DNA of 64,000 bases, taken from positions 186,001 to 250,000 of the forward strand of contig JAAXWG010000002.1 of assembly GCA_013350285.1 (NCBI GenBank). The letters are read 5' to 3'. Shown in pieces: positions 1-10,709 of this stretch; the stretch's first letter is position 1; every line of letters begins with the position of its first letter. The position numbers and the translations under genes were made by a program. The notes beneath the pieces are model-generated. The model did not search any database. It was given only the letters and a program-made list of their open reading frames with translations, and was not told where the DNA came from. The stretch comes from Candidatus Altimarinota bacterium (GTDB lineage: Bacteria > Patescibacteriota > Gracilibacteria > BD1-5 > UBA6164).

Positions 1-4
1 CTAT

Positions 5-50
5 AAAAATCAAATATTTTTTTCTATAAAAATATTTGATTTTTATTTTT
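5..50. terminator. Perfect 17-bp hairpin, probable bidirectional terminator
   Basis: Arms at 5-21 and 28-44 are exact reverse complements around a 6-nt loop and are followed by a T-rich stretch. It probably ends a gene lying left of the window. Both strands have A/T runs, so it could work in either direction. Confidence 0.7.
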
Positions 51-60
51 TGTTTCCAAA

Positions 61-538
61 AAAATCTTCAGTAAAGATAATAAAGAAGAGAAAAAAGAAG
101 AATGTTAAAAAGTTTTTTTCTTAAAAAGATTAGAAAAAATATTTTTGAAAAGAGAGTTTTTTACAAAAAATGATACAAAAGCTTAGGAAAGATTTTTTTT
201 TATAAATTTCAAAATATTTCAAAAAATATTTACTATTATAAAAAATGAAATATCCTAAAACTATAATTTATAATAATTCCCTCTTAATTTTGTAATTAAA
301 TTAAAATTATTAAAAAATTTCCTTTTCCTTTTGACATTAGATTATTTTTCTATACACTCATATTTAGATTATTTCTTCACCAAGCACTAGATGAAGCTCA
401 CATGACTTGAAACCAGTTTAAATTTTATTCTTTCTTAAAAGTAAGAGTATTTTTTGGTACCAAGTATATGTAAAAATCAAAAACTCTACTTTTAAAAGGT
501 ATGAGTTTATTTTTTTATTTATTAATTTAAAAAACCTT
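61..538 (+). promoter_or_regulatory. thrS upstream region with leader hairpin
   Basis: No plausible gene is seen on either strand in this 478-nt stretch. A TTGACA box lies at 331-336, with TATACA at 351-356, which is shorter spacing than ideal. A hairpin pairs about 435-448 with 483-495 (13 bp, one bulged A) around a roughly 34-nt loop, about 40 nt before the thrS start. A role in thrS control is inferred. A T-box was considered and not supported. Confidence 0.35.
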
Positions 539-2473
539 ATGAACATAGAAATAAAAAGACACTCTCTTGCACATATACTTGCACAAGCAGTAAAAGAAAT
601 CTACCCAAATGTAAAAATAGCCATTGGTCCAAGTATAGAAAATGGATTTTATTATGATTTTGATTTTTGATGAGAAGAATTTAAAGAAGAAAATCTCAAA
701 GAAGTAGAAAAAAGAATGAAAAAAATTATTCAGCAAAATCAAGATTTTAGAAAATTTGAAGTTGATTATGATCTTGCAAAAAAAATACTTACAGCAATGT
801 GAGAAGAATTTAAAATAGATATAATTGATAAAATCCAAAATAATGACTTCAAAAATAAAGAAAAAATAAGCTGAAAAATCACTTTTTATCTCAATGTTGC
901 AAAATGAAAATCTGAAAATTATCTCCATATCCAAGAAAATCTTAAAAAATGAATTGAATGAAAAAGTGTATATTCATTTGATGAAATGGATGGAGACCAA
1001 GTTAAAAATCTTAAATTTATAGATATGTGTACTTGACCTCATGTAGAAAATACTCGTGAAATTGATGCAAATAGTTTCAAGCTGACAAAACTTGCCGGAG
1101 CTTATTGGATGGGAGATTCAAAAAATAAAATGCTCACTCGTATTTATGGACTGGCTTTTGATACTCGTGAAGAACTTGATGCTTATGTAAAACAAATGGA
1201 AGAAGCAAAAAAAAGAGACCACAGAGTGCTTGGAGCTTCTATGGAAATTTTTATGATTGATGAAGAAGTTGGAGCTGGACTTCCTCTCTATCTTCCCTAC
1301 GGAGCAAAACTCAGACAAATCCTTGAACAATATATGATACAAGAAGCAGAAAAAGCTGGATACCAATATGTCTATACTCCACACATTGCAAAATCAGATC
1401 TTTTTTCTCATTCATGACATCTTGATCATTACAAAGATGGAATGTATGCTCCGATGAAAATGATGAATCTTAATGGAGAAGGAGTTATTGATGGACAGGT
1501 AGATGAGTTTTATCTCAAGCCGATGAATTGTCCTATGCATCACAAAATCTATCTTCACAAACCAAGATCATATAAAGAATTGCCTTATAAACTTATGGAA
1601 TATGGAACCGTCTACAGATATGAAGAAAGTGGAGTACTTTCTGGACTCATAAGAGTGAGAGGATTTACTCAAAATGATGCTCATGTCTATTGTATGAGAA
1701 GCCAACTTTTTGAAGTCATCAGTGAAGCTCTTTCAAGATTTATCAGAGCCTATGAAGTCCTTGGGATAAAAGATTATAAAATAAGATTTTCTCTTCCTGA
1801 CTTTGAAAATAACAAAGAAAAATATGGAGAAGAAACCGTAGAATGGAGGGATGCTATTAGAGCAATGAAAGAAGTGCTTGATAAAATCGGAGTGGAATAT
1901 TATGAAGCTCCAAACGAAGCAGCTTTTTATGGACCAAAAATAGATATTCAAGTAAGAAATGTAAACGGAAAAGAAGATTCTCTTTCTACTATCCAAGTGG
2001 ATTATTCTATCGCTCCAAAATTTGGAATTACTTATAAAAATAGTGAAGGAGAAGATGAAATTCCTGCAATTATCCATATGGCACTGATGGGATCTATAGA
2101 TAGATTTATGGCATTTTTGATAGAGATGAATGGTGGAAGATTTCCTTTTTGGGTTGCTCCTGAACAAATAAGAATCCTTACGGTTGTAGATAATGTTGCT
2201 CCCTATGTAGAAGAAATACAATCAGTTTTGGATGAAACTTACTTAATGAAGCCATATAAATTCAATGAAATTCGTTATAGTATAGATGATAAACAAGATT
2301 CTCTTGGGAAAAAGATTAGAAAAGCCGAAATGCTCAAAGTTCCTATGATATTTGTTATCGGAGAACAAGATATGAATGATAAAACTATCAGTATCAGAAT
2401 AAAAAATGAAGAAACAAAAATCAAGTTTGATGAGCTGAAGAAATATATAGAAGATTTTGGGAATGTAGGATAA
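539..2473 (+). CDS. thrS: Threonyl-tRNA synthetase lacking the TGS domain
   Basis: Charges tRNA-Thr in the cytoplasm; 644 aa. The protein begins directly at the editing domain: H8-x3-H12 pairs with C164-x3-H168 (MCTGPH, its Gly coded by UGA). The class II core follows, with motif 2 [19 protein letters not shown] near residue 360, the KPMNCPMH zinc-site cysteine, FYGPKID, and an anticodon-binding domain at the C-terminus. The roughly 60-residue TGS domain found before the editing domain in E. coli ThrRS is absent. The ATG at 539 fits because the homologous sequence starts at residue 6. Nine or so UGA-Gly codons lie before about 1088 and only one after, although the C-terminal part is glycine-rich. 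Identity is certain. Confidence 0.97.
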
Positions 2474-2505
2474 GGTGTTATAATTTTATGTTTTTATGTA
2501 AGTTT

Positions 2506-3906
2506 ATGAATAAACAAATATTCACAATTGGATATGAAATACCTGGGTATTCTGAAAATTATGTGGATTTCAATTCTAAGAAATCACTAATGGATGCTGA
2601 TGTTTTGTTAATTTCGCCAGAATCATTGCATCCAAGTTATAATGGTTTTGTTAGTTTTTCTTCAGGAGGTGGTGGTTGTCATGATGTTGCAAATTCAAAG
2701 AAATATGAGGAAAATATATCTCATCTAAAAAAAGAAATTGAGGACTTTTTACAATCTGGAAAGAATATTTATATATTTTTATCAAAGAAAGAAAGTTATA
2801 TTCTTGCATCTAGTGTTACTTCACAGAGAAAAGGTGAACATTCATATAGCACCTATACAAAAAATAATTACGAATTTTTACCAATAAATATTGGAACACT
2901 AGTATCAGCTTCTGGAAAACATATAGAATTTTCTGGAAATTCTATTTTTAGTGATTTTTATAATAAATTTAAGAAAAATTTAGAATATCAATTATATGTT
3001 GAAAATCCAAGTAATGCTCAAATAATCTTTACTGGTAGAGATAAGGCAAAAATACTAGGTGCAGTCTATAAGGTAGGAAATGGCAATGTAGTTACTTTGC
3101 CTTATTTAAAATATGATAATGATGAATTTACTGAATATAAAGAAAATGGGAAAGAAGATTGTTGGACAGATGAAGCGATGAATTTTGGAAATAATTTTGT
3201 AGATTGCTTTTTGTCTATAGATCAACAATTATTACAAGAATCCGAGAAAACACCACCTCCACAATGGAGTAATAAAGAAGTTTATTCTTCAAAGAAGGCA
3301 ATTAAAATTGAAAAAGAAATAGAAAAAAACGAGATAGAAATAGAAAAAATAAAATCAAAAAATAAAAAATTAAATGGAGAATTAGAAAATGAAAATATTT
3401 TAAAAGATTTACTATTTGAGCAAGGAAAACCATTAGAAAATGCAGTTATTAAGGCATTACATATTTTAGATTATGAAGCAGAAAATTATAACGATGGTGA
3501 GCTTGAATTAGACCAAGTAATTTTAAGTCCAGAAAAACATAGATTTATAGGCGAATGTGAATGAAAAGATAATAAAGTTATAGATATAACAAAATTTAGA
3601 CAATTATTAGAATCATTAAATGCAGATTTTGCAAGAGATGATGTAGAAGAAAAGGCTTTAGGTATTTTATTTGGAAATCCAGAAAGATTAAAAAATCCAA
3701 CAGAAAGAACATTAGATTTTACTCAAAAATGTAAAATTGGAGCAGATAGAGAAAAAATTGCATTAGTAAAAACATTTGATTTATTTGTAGTTGTTAATTA
3801 TTTGAATGAAAATAAAAATGAAAATTTTAAAAAGGCTTGTAGACAGGCAATTTTAGATGGACTTGGTAAGATAGTAGAATTTCCAAAAATTCCTATAATT
3901 AAATAA
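2506..3906 (+). CDS. Putative PD-(D/E)XK-like nuclease, two-domain
   Basis: 466 aa from ATG 2506; an in-frame ATG at 2488 would add 6 residues. The N-terminal ~230 residues (IGYEIPGYSENYVDF, then DADVLLISPE) are not assigned with confidence but vaguely resemble glutamine-amidotransferase/ThuA-like folds. A charged coiled coil covers about 265-310. The C-terminal part has LDQVIL followed by GECEGKD near 349-355, which fits the D...ExK signature of restriction-like nucleases. The glycine inside that motif is the gene's only UGA; the other ~30 glycines use GGN. Neighbours use UGA far more, which may mean recent acquisition. Function is inferred from the motif only. Confidence 0.55.
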
Positions 3907-3977
3907 GGTATTTTTTCAATTCACCCCTATCCCCTTTTTAAAAAATAAAAATTATCTTATACCAATTCCTTTAAACT

Positions 3978-4537
3978 ATGAAAACAATCATTGAAAAAGC
4001 AAAGGCAAAATTTTTGGAAATGGTAGATAGTTTTTGATCAGATTACCTCATGTTCCAGAAGCTGAAAAATGGGCGAAATTTATGTTAAGAAAATATCCTC
4101 AAGCAAATGAAGAAATTGTTTTATTGTCTGTATGGCTTCATGATATTGGACATTATCCACTTCCAACCGAAATAGATCATGCAATAAGAGGTGAAGAGCG
4201 AGCGAGAGAATTTCTGGAACAAGAAAAATATGACTCAAAAAAAATGGAAGAAGTATTGCATTGTATTCGTGCACACAGATGTCGTGATGTTATGCCTAAA
4301 ACATTGGAAGCAAAAATCATAGCCTTTGTCGATTCTGCCAGTCATATGACAGATCCGATGTATTTTTATATGTCTAAACAAGATAAAAAAAATAATGAGA
4401 ATTTCAAAGCATATGCTAAAATGGAAAGAGATATACGAGATTTATCAGCCTTTCCTGAAGTTCAAAATGAACTTATTGGACTTTATGATGCATGGAAAAA
4501 TCTTATCAAAGAATATGAAAAAATTGATCTAAGATAA
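3978..4537 (+). CDS. HD-domain phosphohydrolase with apparent frameshift
   Basis: The frame from ATG 3978 (MKTIIEKAKAKFLEMVDSF) runs out of the conserved sequence at a five-T run at 4031-4035. The conserved part continues one frame over from about 4034 to 4537: HVPEAEKWAKFML, then WLHDIGHYPLP, IRAHR and FVDSASHM, which supply the H, HD, H and D metal ligands of the HD superfamily. Adding one T would fuse the two parts into one ~186-residue protein. Alternatives are a TTG start at 4034 (167 aa), a real homopolymer mutation, slippage, or an assembly error. The substrate is unknown; the family usually cleaves nucleotides or phosphate esters. Confidence 0.75.
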
Positions 4538-4637
4538 GAGATATTTTTTAAAAAAAGTAAATGTATTTTTTCTATAAAAATAATTTAGGTCCTTTTTAAA
4601 AAATAAATTATTTTATAATTTTTAAGCAAAACTAAAT

Positions 4638-5000
4638 ATGAATATGAAAAATTTAGCACCCAATATAAAAAGACAAAGATTACTTATTGAATGATTTTAT
4701 ACTATTGATGCTGATAAGAAAACAATTGAAGATTATTTTGAAAATATCACTGAATATTTAAATTTAAGAATGTATGGAAAACCTATAATTTTTTCACCAT
4801 GATGAGAAGGAAAACAAGAAAATCAAGGATATGATGCCTTTGTTCCTTTGATTGATTCTGGAATATCTGTTTATGTTTGGTCAAACTCAAAATTTTTATC
4901 CCTTATCATCTATACTTGTAAAGATTTTGATGAAAAAAAAGCAATAGAATTTACAAAAAATTTTTGGAATATTAATAAAATAGAAACTCTTTCTTTTTAA
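4638..5000 (+). CDS. S-adenosylmethionine decarboxylase-like protein
   Basis: 120 aa (a second ATG at 4644 is possible). The region LIDSGISVYVW followed by LSLIIYTCKDFD matches the SpeH/AdoMetDC layout around the pyruvoyl-forming serine (here about S74) and the conserved Cys. The histidine found in the usual HTW segment is replaced (YVW), so true SAM decarboxylation is doubtful. Homologues of this fold that decarboxylate ornithine or arginine are known, so this could be a pyruvoyl amino-acid decarboxylase. A TATAAT-like box lies about 20 nt upstream. The 3' end overlaps the convergent amidase gene by 4 bp. Confidence 0.5.
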
Positions 5001-5932
5001 TTCCCCTCCATTCAACTATTTTTTATAGGTTTGTAATACATTGTTTCATACTGCAAATCTTTTCTGATTTGTAACATCTTTTTATAAAGCTCATCTCAAG
5101 GACAACTTGTATTTCCTCCATCTCTGTGTCCAGAAAGAGGATAATAATCTTCCGTTTTTATTCAAAGAGGACAATTTTTTCAAGAACATTCTTCATGAAG
5201 TGGAAAAGTATCATTCATATTGATACCATATTTATATGCTAGATATCTTACAAGATTTTTTAAAGCAATATATTGTTTTTCAGAAATTGGCTTTTTACTA
5301 TAATTTCACATTACAGAAATCCCTACGGTTGATCTATTGTTCCACAAAGCATGAGCTCATACGACATAATCACCTCAAGCTCTTCATTCAAAAATTTCTC
5401 CATTATATCAAATAATATAATTGTAGCCTATATCACCCCATTGTCTACTAAGAGAATGATATCTATAAATTGCCTTGATTCATCCATAAGAATCTTTGTA
5501 TTCATCTGCCGTATGATGAAGAACAATAGATTTTACATATTCTGTTTTTTCTACTGGCCGTGCAAGTTCATTAACTCACTCAAAACTAATTTTTTGTACA
5601 ATTGCATTATCTTGATTAAAATACTTGTTTATATAGGCATAAATTCCATTTTTCTTTTTTTGTTCTTTTTCATTTGCTTCTATTTGTTTTTGTGTAAGAT
5701 TTTTTGACAGAGTTTCTTGTTTTTTTATTATATCTTTCCATTCATTAGAATTCAAATACCTATAATTCTCATCTGCTCACCACTCTGCCCTTGTTATAAT
5801 TTTTTTTTCGATTGTTTCAAAAAATAAAGCCTTTTTATTTTCTTCAGTCAAAAGATTGCTTGTAACAGAGAAAGTATGAGGTATAAAAGAAAAAAGCAAG
5901 GCGAAAAAAATTCAATATCGTAAATTTTTCAT
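4997..5932 (-). CDS. Secreted N-acetylmuramoyl-L-alanine amidase (Amidase_2/PGRP)
   Basis: 311 aa with an N-terminal signal peptide (MKNLRYGIFFALLFSFIPHT). A RAEWGADE segment near residue 47 and the zinc ligands HHTAD, SGHRDGG and TSCPG mark the Amidase_2/PGRP fold, which cuts the bond between N-acetylmuramate and L-alanine in peptidoglycan. It probably acts outside the membrane, on the cell's own wall or a host's. Several motif glycines are UGA-coded, for example in GEIFEGRAGGDYV. It begins 9 nt after the cyclo-ligase stop, so the two genes are probably co-transcribed. Confidence 0.88.
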
Positions 5933-5941
5933 TTTCTATTT

Positions 5942-6478
5942 TTAAAAAATAATTTCATCCATTTTTATATCCCAAGTATCTTCTTGGAAATCAGGAACTA
6001 TTTGAAAGTCATAGCAAATCCCTATTTTATAGGCATTTTTATATTTTTCTCCTGAAAAAAATTTATCATAATATCATACTCCTCTTCAGACTCTTTTTCC
6101 ATCATAAGTAAAAGCCCTTCAAGGAACAAGAAAAATATCTATTTCTCAATCATAAATATCAAAGATATCTGGCTCTAATATATTATATTGTCATTTTTTT
6201 AATTTAACTCCCTTTTTTAATTCTCCAAAAAATAAGTTTTTATCTTTGATAAGAGGAATATAAATATTTTTTCACATTTCAAAAAAAGTACTTATCACTT
6301 TACTTGTATTTGGCTCATCAGCTTGAGAAATATAAAGAGCTACTTTTTTACAAGTTTTTATCTTTTCGTGTTCAAAAATTTTACTCATTATATGTAAGTC
6401 TTTCTGTTCTCGTGATACACTTGAATAATTTAAAAAGTTCTCTTTTATAATTTTTCGTATAGATGTTTTTGTATACAT
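5942..6478 (-). CDS. 5-formyltetrahydrofolate cyclo-ligase family protein
   Basis: 178 aa. The C-terminal signature VPGRAFTYDGKRVGRGVGYYD and the N-terminal basic helix TSIRKIIKENF identify the MTHFS family, which uses ATP to convert 5-formyl-THF to 5,10-methenyl-THF. ATG 6478 is chosen; an upstream TTG at 6493 would add five residues. A TATAAT box sits about 35 nt upstream. It is the first gene of a probable two-gene unit with the downstream amidase, a pairing with no obvious metabolic link. Confidence 0.88.
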
Positions 6479-6578
6479 AGAAAATTTTTTCAAAACAAGG
6501 GCATTATAAAAACTTTTTTGTTTTTATAAATTTTTTGTTGAAAAAATAATTTGTGATTTTTTAAATATTGTGTATAAA

Positions 6579-7631
6579 TTATAAACTTTCATCAAGTCTT
6601 CAAAGAAATTTTAGATAATTATTGTAATTATCTTCATAAATATATCCTTTCTCATAAAGAAACTCTAGACTTTTTTTCATCGTAATCATTCCATTTGCTT
6701 TTCATGTTTCTATCGCATTGTTGAGCTGATGAGTTTGTCATCTTCTTATAATATTTGCTACATTTGTATTATTTACAAGTATTTCTACAGCAGGAATTCT
6801 TCCCTCTTCATCTTTTCTTTTTAGTAAATCTTGCCATATAACAGCAATAAGAGACTCAGAAAGCTGTTGCATTACTTGTTCTTTTTCTTCACTTGGAAAC
6901 ATATCTATAACTCTTGAAATAGTCCTTGCTGCTCAAGAAGTATGAAGAGTTGCAAGAACAAGATTTCCTGTCTCTGCAGCTCTAAGTGCTAATCTAAAAG
7001 TTTCTAAATCTCTCATTTCCCCAACCATTATAACATCTGATGCTTGTCTGAGTGCATATTTTAAACCATTTTCAAAACTATGAGTATTAACTCCTACTTC
7101 TCTTTGTTCAATAAGTGATTTATCATTGCTAAACATATATTCTATTGGGTCTTCTACAGTAATAATGTGTTTTTTAAAATTTTTGTTTATATAATCAATC
7201 AAAACACTCATTGTTGTAGATTTTCATGTTCCAACAGCTCATGTAATGAGGATAAGACCATTTTTTCTTTCTACAAAATTAAGTACATGTGGAGGAAGCA
7301 TAAGCTCTTCAAAACTAGGAAGTTCATTTCTAATTACTCTAAAAACAACTCAAAATCATTTTTTATGATAAAATGCATTGACTCTAAAACGAGAATATCA
7401 TTTTAAATCTATAGAAAAATCTATTTCAAGCTTTTCTCTAAATTCTATTTTTTGTTTTTCTGACATTATAGAAAAAATTTCTGTTTCCATTATTTCTTTT
7501 GAAACTATACCATATTGTTCCAAAAGAACCATTTCTCAATTTATTTTTAAATATGGTAAAGCATCTGATATGATTATGACATCAGATGCTTTCTTATTAA
7601 TTGAGTCCCTTAATATTTCTCAAATTATCAT
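6579..7631 (-). CDS. pilT: Type IV pilus retraction ATPase, PilT family
   Basis: 350 aa. The N-terminal domain (SDVIIISDALPYLKINGE) is that of PilT/PilU-type secretion ATPases. Walker A is TGAVGTGKST at residues 130-139, where G131 and G136 are UGA-coded. Asp box ITVEDPIEY, Walker B VIMVGEMRD and His box TLHTS follow. It powers pilus retraction at the inner membrane and is the usual basis of twitching or host contact. No other pilus gene is adjacent; pilC lies at 51.6 kb. It is divergent from the next gene, with about 127 nt between. Confidence 0.93.
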
Positions 7632-7758
7632 ATAATGGATGGTAAAAAATTAATTTATGTTCATTGTAACACATATTTTTCTTTCTTCCAAATTTTAAAG
7701 AGTTGAAATAATATTTTTTTCTCTATAATAAAAAGCATTAGTCTTCATCAGTAAAATA

Positions 7759-9816
7759 ATGGAAAAAATCATAGAAACAAAAATTTGTAGATATTGTGGA
7801 GCGAGTTTTGATATCACAGACAAAGATTTGGAATTTTATGAAAAAGTAAGTCCAGTATTTCCTCTATCCCAACCTTTCCCCCAAAAGGAGAAAGGAGTAG
7901 AAGAAAATCTTCCCCTCAATTGAAGGGAAGATGTCATTCCTGCGAAGGGAGGAATCTATGAAAATGAAAAAATACCTTCTAATGATTCTGAGTCGGAATG
8001 ACAATTTTCAGAACAAAGACCAGTCTCTTTTCATGAGACCGGTCTTAATTGAGGGAAAAGTTCAAACTTTGAAGAGTCTGGACTTAAGAAGTATCTTATT
8101 CCTCCTCCAACTCTTTGCCCTCATTGTAGAGAACAAAGAAGATTGAGTTTTTCAAACCCAATGCACTTATACAAGAATGTATGTTGAAAATGTGGTAAGG
8201 AAATAGTATCAAGATTTTTCCTAAACAGTTGATTTAAAAATTATTGCAATGAATGTTGGTCAAGCGAAGATTGGAATCAGCTTGAATACTGAATTGATAT
8301 AGATTTTAATAAAAGTATTTTTGAACAAATAAATTATTTGATTAAAAATACTCCCTTTCAAAATCTTATTTGATCTGCTTCAAATGTCATACATAACTCT
8401 GTTTATACAAATCATACTTCAGAAATTCATAATTCTTATTTAGTATTTGAAGCCAATACTATAAATAATTCTTTTTACTGATTTGCCTTAAAAAAATCAG
8501 ATTATATTATGGATAGTTGTTTTATTTGAAATTCAGAATACTTATATGAATGTGTTGATTGTTATGATATGTTTAATTCTTTTTTTTCAAGAAAATCATT
8601 TTGATGTAAATTTAGTTATTTTTTGGATAATTGTTATAATTGTTCTTATTGTATAGCTTGTAGTAATCTAAATAATAAAAGTTATCATCTCTTTAATGAA
8701 CCAATAAGTAAAGAAAAATATAATGAGCTTATTGAAAAATTTAAAAATTATTCTCTTTTGATTGAATTCAAAAACAAGTTTAATTTATTTACTCAAAATA
8801 GTATAGTAAAATCATCTAATTTAGTCGGAAGTGAAAATTGTTTATGAAATAATATTATAAATTCAAATAATTGTTCTCTCTCATTTGATGTTTTAGAATG
8901 TAATGAATGCAAGTATTGCACCAATGTAAATTATTCAGATGATTTATTTGATATTTCTTCCTATGGTGAAGAATCATGAAAAATGTATGAATCTGTTTCT
9001 GTTTGAAGATACTCTCATAATATTTTATTTTCAAGTATTGTCTGAAAGTGAGAAAATCTTATTTATTGTATTGATGTAAAAAAAAGTAGGCATTGTTTTG
9101 CCTGTGTAAATTTAGAGAATAAAGAATATTGCATTCTCAATAAACAATATACAAAAGAAGAATATGAAATACTTGTTCCTAAAATTATAGAGCATATGAT
9201 GATTCCCCCTAAATCCCCCTCAATTGAGGGGGAAAGCTGAGCGATAGTGAAGCAGGGGGAGCAAGAGTGGTGAGAATTTTTTCCTAGTTCTCTTAGTCCT
9301 TTTGGATATAATGAAACGGTTGCAAATGAATATTATCCGATAAATACTCCCCCTATCCCTCACCCTTTCCCCAAAAAGGAGAAAGGGAATAATTCTTGTC
9401 TTTTTTCTTTCTCCCTTGGGGGGAAAGATGCCTGAAAGGCAGATAGGGGGACTTTTAACTGGTCTACTTATGAAGCTCCTTTTCCTAAGGTAGAAAAAAT
9501 TATTCCTGCAAGTAAGCTTCCTGAAAATATTACAGATATTCCTGATGATATTTTGAACTGGGCTATTGAGTGTGAAGTTACTAAGAAACCTTTTAAAATA
9601 ATAAAAGAAGAATTAGCTTTTTATAGAAAACATAATCTTCCCATACCAAGAAGACATCCAGACCAAAGACATCTTGATAGGATGAGTTTAAGAAATCCAA
9701 GACATCTTTATACAAGAAAGTGTGATAAGTGTGGAAAAGAAATACAGACAACTTATGCTCCTGAAAGACCTGAGATAGTCTATTGTGAAGAGTGTTATAA
9801 TAAGGAGATGTATTAA
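7759..9816 (+). CDS. Cysteine-rich zinc-ribbon CPR protein with palindromic insertions
   Basis: 685 aa, no signal peptide. It begins with a CRYCG zinc ribbon, has PTLCPHCREQRR near residue 120, a long region of repeated CxxC pairs (YNCSYCIAC, ECNECKYC), and ends in another ribbon (CDKCGKE, CEECYNKEMY). This type of protein is common in CPR genomes and has no known function that I recognise. Three segments rich in Pro, Gly, Lys and Glu are encoded by GC-rich palindromes at 7861-8046, 9204-9260 and 9347-9451, each a whole number of codons. The frame is continuous only with UGA as Gly. A paralogue at 26093-27997 carries different insertions at the same places. Confidence 0.8.
7861..8046. repeat. 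Compound palindromic element inside coding sequence, site 1
   Basis: Four GC-rich units in a row: 7861-7898 (CCTTTCCCCC with AAAGGAG), 7908-7929 (CTTCCCCTCAATTGAAGGGA), 7933-8002 (ends GTCATTCC and GGAATGAC, inverted) and 8016-8046 (AAGACCAGTCTC with GAGACCGGTCTT, one mismatch). The stretch is read in frame by the host gene. The 7933-8002 unit is closely similar to the one at 27518-27593. Confidence 0.8.
9204..9260. repeat. Palindromic element inside coding sequence, site 2
   Basis: CCCCCTCAATTGAGGGGG core with flanking CCCCCTAAAT and GCAGGGGGAGC. It is read in frame between EHM and EWGEFFP of the host protein. The same site in the paralogue holds a different palindrome (27390-27427). Confidence 0.75.
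9347..9451. repeat. Paired palindromic elements inside coding sequence, site 3
   Basis: The first unit (CCCTTTCCCC, AAAAAGGAGAAAGGG) and the second (CTTTCTCCCTTGGGGGGAAA, GCCTGAAAGGC) lie in frame just after YYPIN of the host protein. The second unit resembles the intergenic copy at 44321-44365. The paralogue carries the GTCATTCC element at this same site. Confidence 0.75.
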
Positions 9817-9883
9817 AAGAGATTAAAAGAGGAAAAGGGGGAAAGATTTATCACATCTCAAAAATTATTTTCAGAGAAAGGTA

Positions 9884-9911
9884 TTGACATAATTTATATT
9901 TATGATAATAT
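9884..9911 (+). promoter_or_regulatory. Promoter, TTGACA / TAATAT
   Basis: TTGACA at 9884-9889 and TAATAT at 9906-9911 with a 16-nt spacer, about 33 nt before the start of the orphan gene at 9944. The leader is A/T only. Confidence 0.6.
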
Positions 9912-9943
9912 AAATTATATTAATTTCAAAATTATTAAAAATA

Positions 9944-10585
9944 ATGAGTATTGAACCTCTAAAATTAGGAGAAAATGAAATATTTAATATTCCCCCTTCT
10001 CAAGGACATAAAGAATGAGAATTAGTTAAAGAGTTATTGGATTTTAGATATCATACGAAAAATTCTCTACAGCCAGTTAAAGTTCAATGATGTAAGAACT
10101 TATTTAGTGGAGTATTAGAAAAATTTCAATGATTTGAATGAATTGATATAGCTTTTCAATATACTAAAAAATGATGAAAAATAAGTGCTCACAAACATAC
10201 TTGAGAGCAAGATACAACAGATGAACTCATTTGTCTTATAGAGTGAACATATGGAAATATATGAAATTTTGAAAATAATAATTGAATCATTAAAATTGCC
10301 TCTTGAGAAGAACACTGATGAAAAAGTCATTGAACTTGGATGAGTATAAAACCAAGATGATATAATCTTGTAGAGCAGAATGAGTATTGAATTATTTATG
10401 AAAAATGATGAAAAAAAATATTAATATCAAGATGAAAAATTTTAGAAAAACATAAGTTACTTTTATATAAAAATAACTTATTGATGATAGATCTTTGAGT
10501 AAATAATGTAAGTATAGGAAAAATAGGAAAAGATAATTTAAGAGAGCAAAATTGAGAATTTATATTAATTTGAGAAACATATTAA
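9944..10585 (+). CDS. Orphan protein, UGA-rich
   Basis: 213 aa, no signal peptide or membrane segment. I do not recognise a family. Visible features are an AHKHTGEQD stretch near residue 80, a Gly/Asn-rich segment TYGNIGNFENNNG, and EEHGGKSHG. Around twenty UGA-Gly codons are present, including several UGA-UGA pairs, so the frame exists only under code 25. It sits alone behind its own promoter between the cysteine-rich gene and the recombinase. Dense UGA use marks it as a long-term resident of this genome. Confidence 0.75.
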
Positions 10586-10709
10586 AACACATATAAACTC
10601 TTGATGATATACATCAGCTTTTTCAAACCAAAAACCTTATAAAAAATAAATCTTTATTTTTTATAAAAAATAGATAATATAAAGAAACTATATTTTAGTC
10701 TCTTTTATA

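Noticed and set aside
361-538. T-box leader upstream of thrS
   Set aside because: GGTACC occurs in the loop of the leader hairpin, but the conserved T-box sequence, specifier loop and terminator/antiterminator pair are not present.
7931-8146. Separate 71-residue protein within the cysteine-rich gene
   Set aside because: It lies in a shadow frame over the palindromic insert; the main frame continues through it under code 25.
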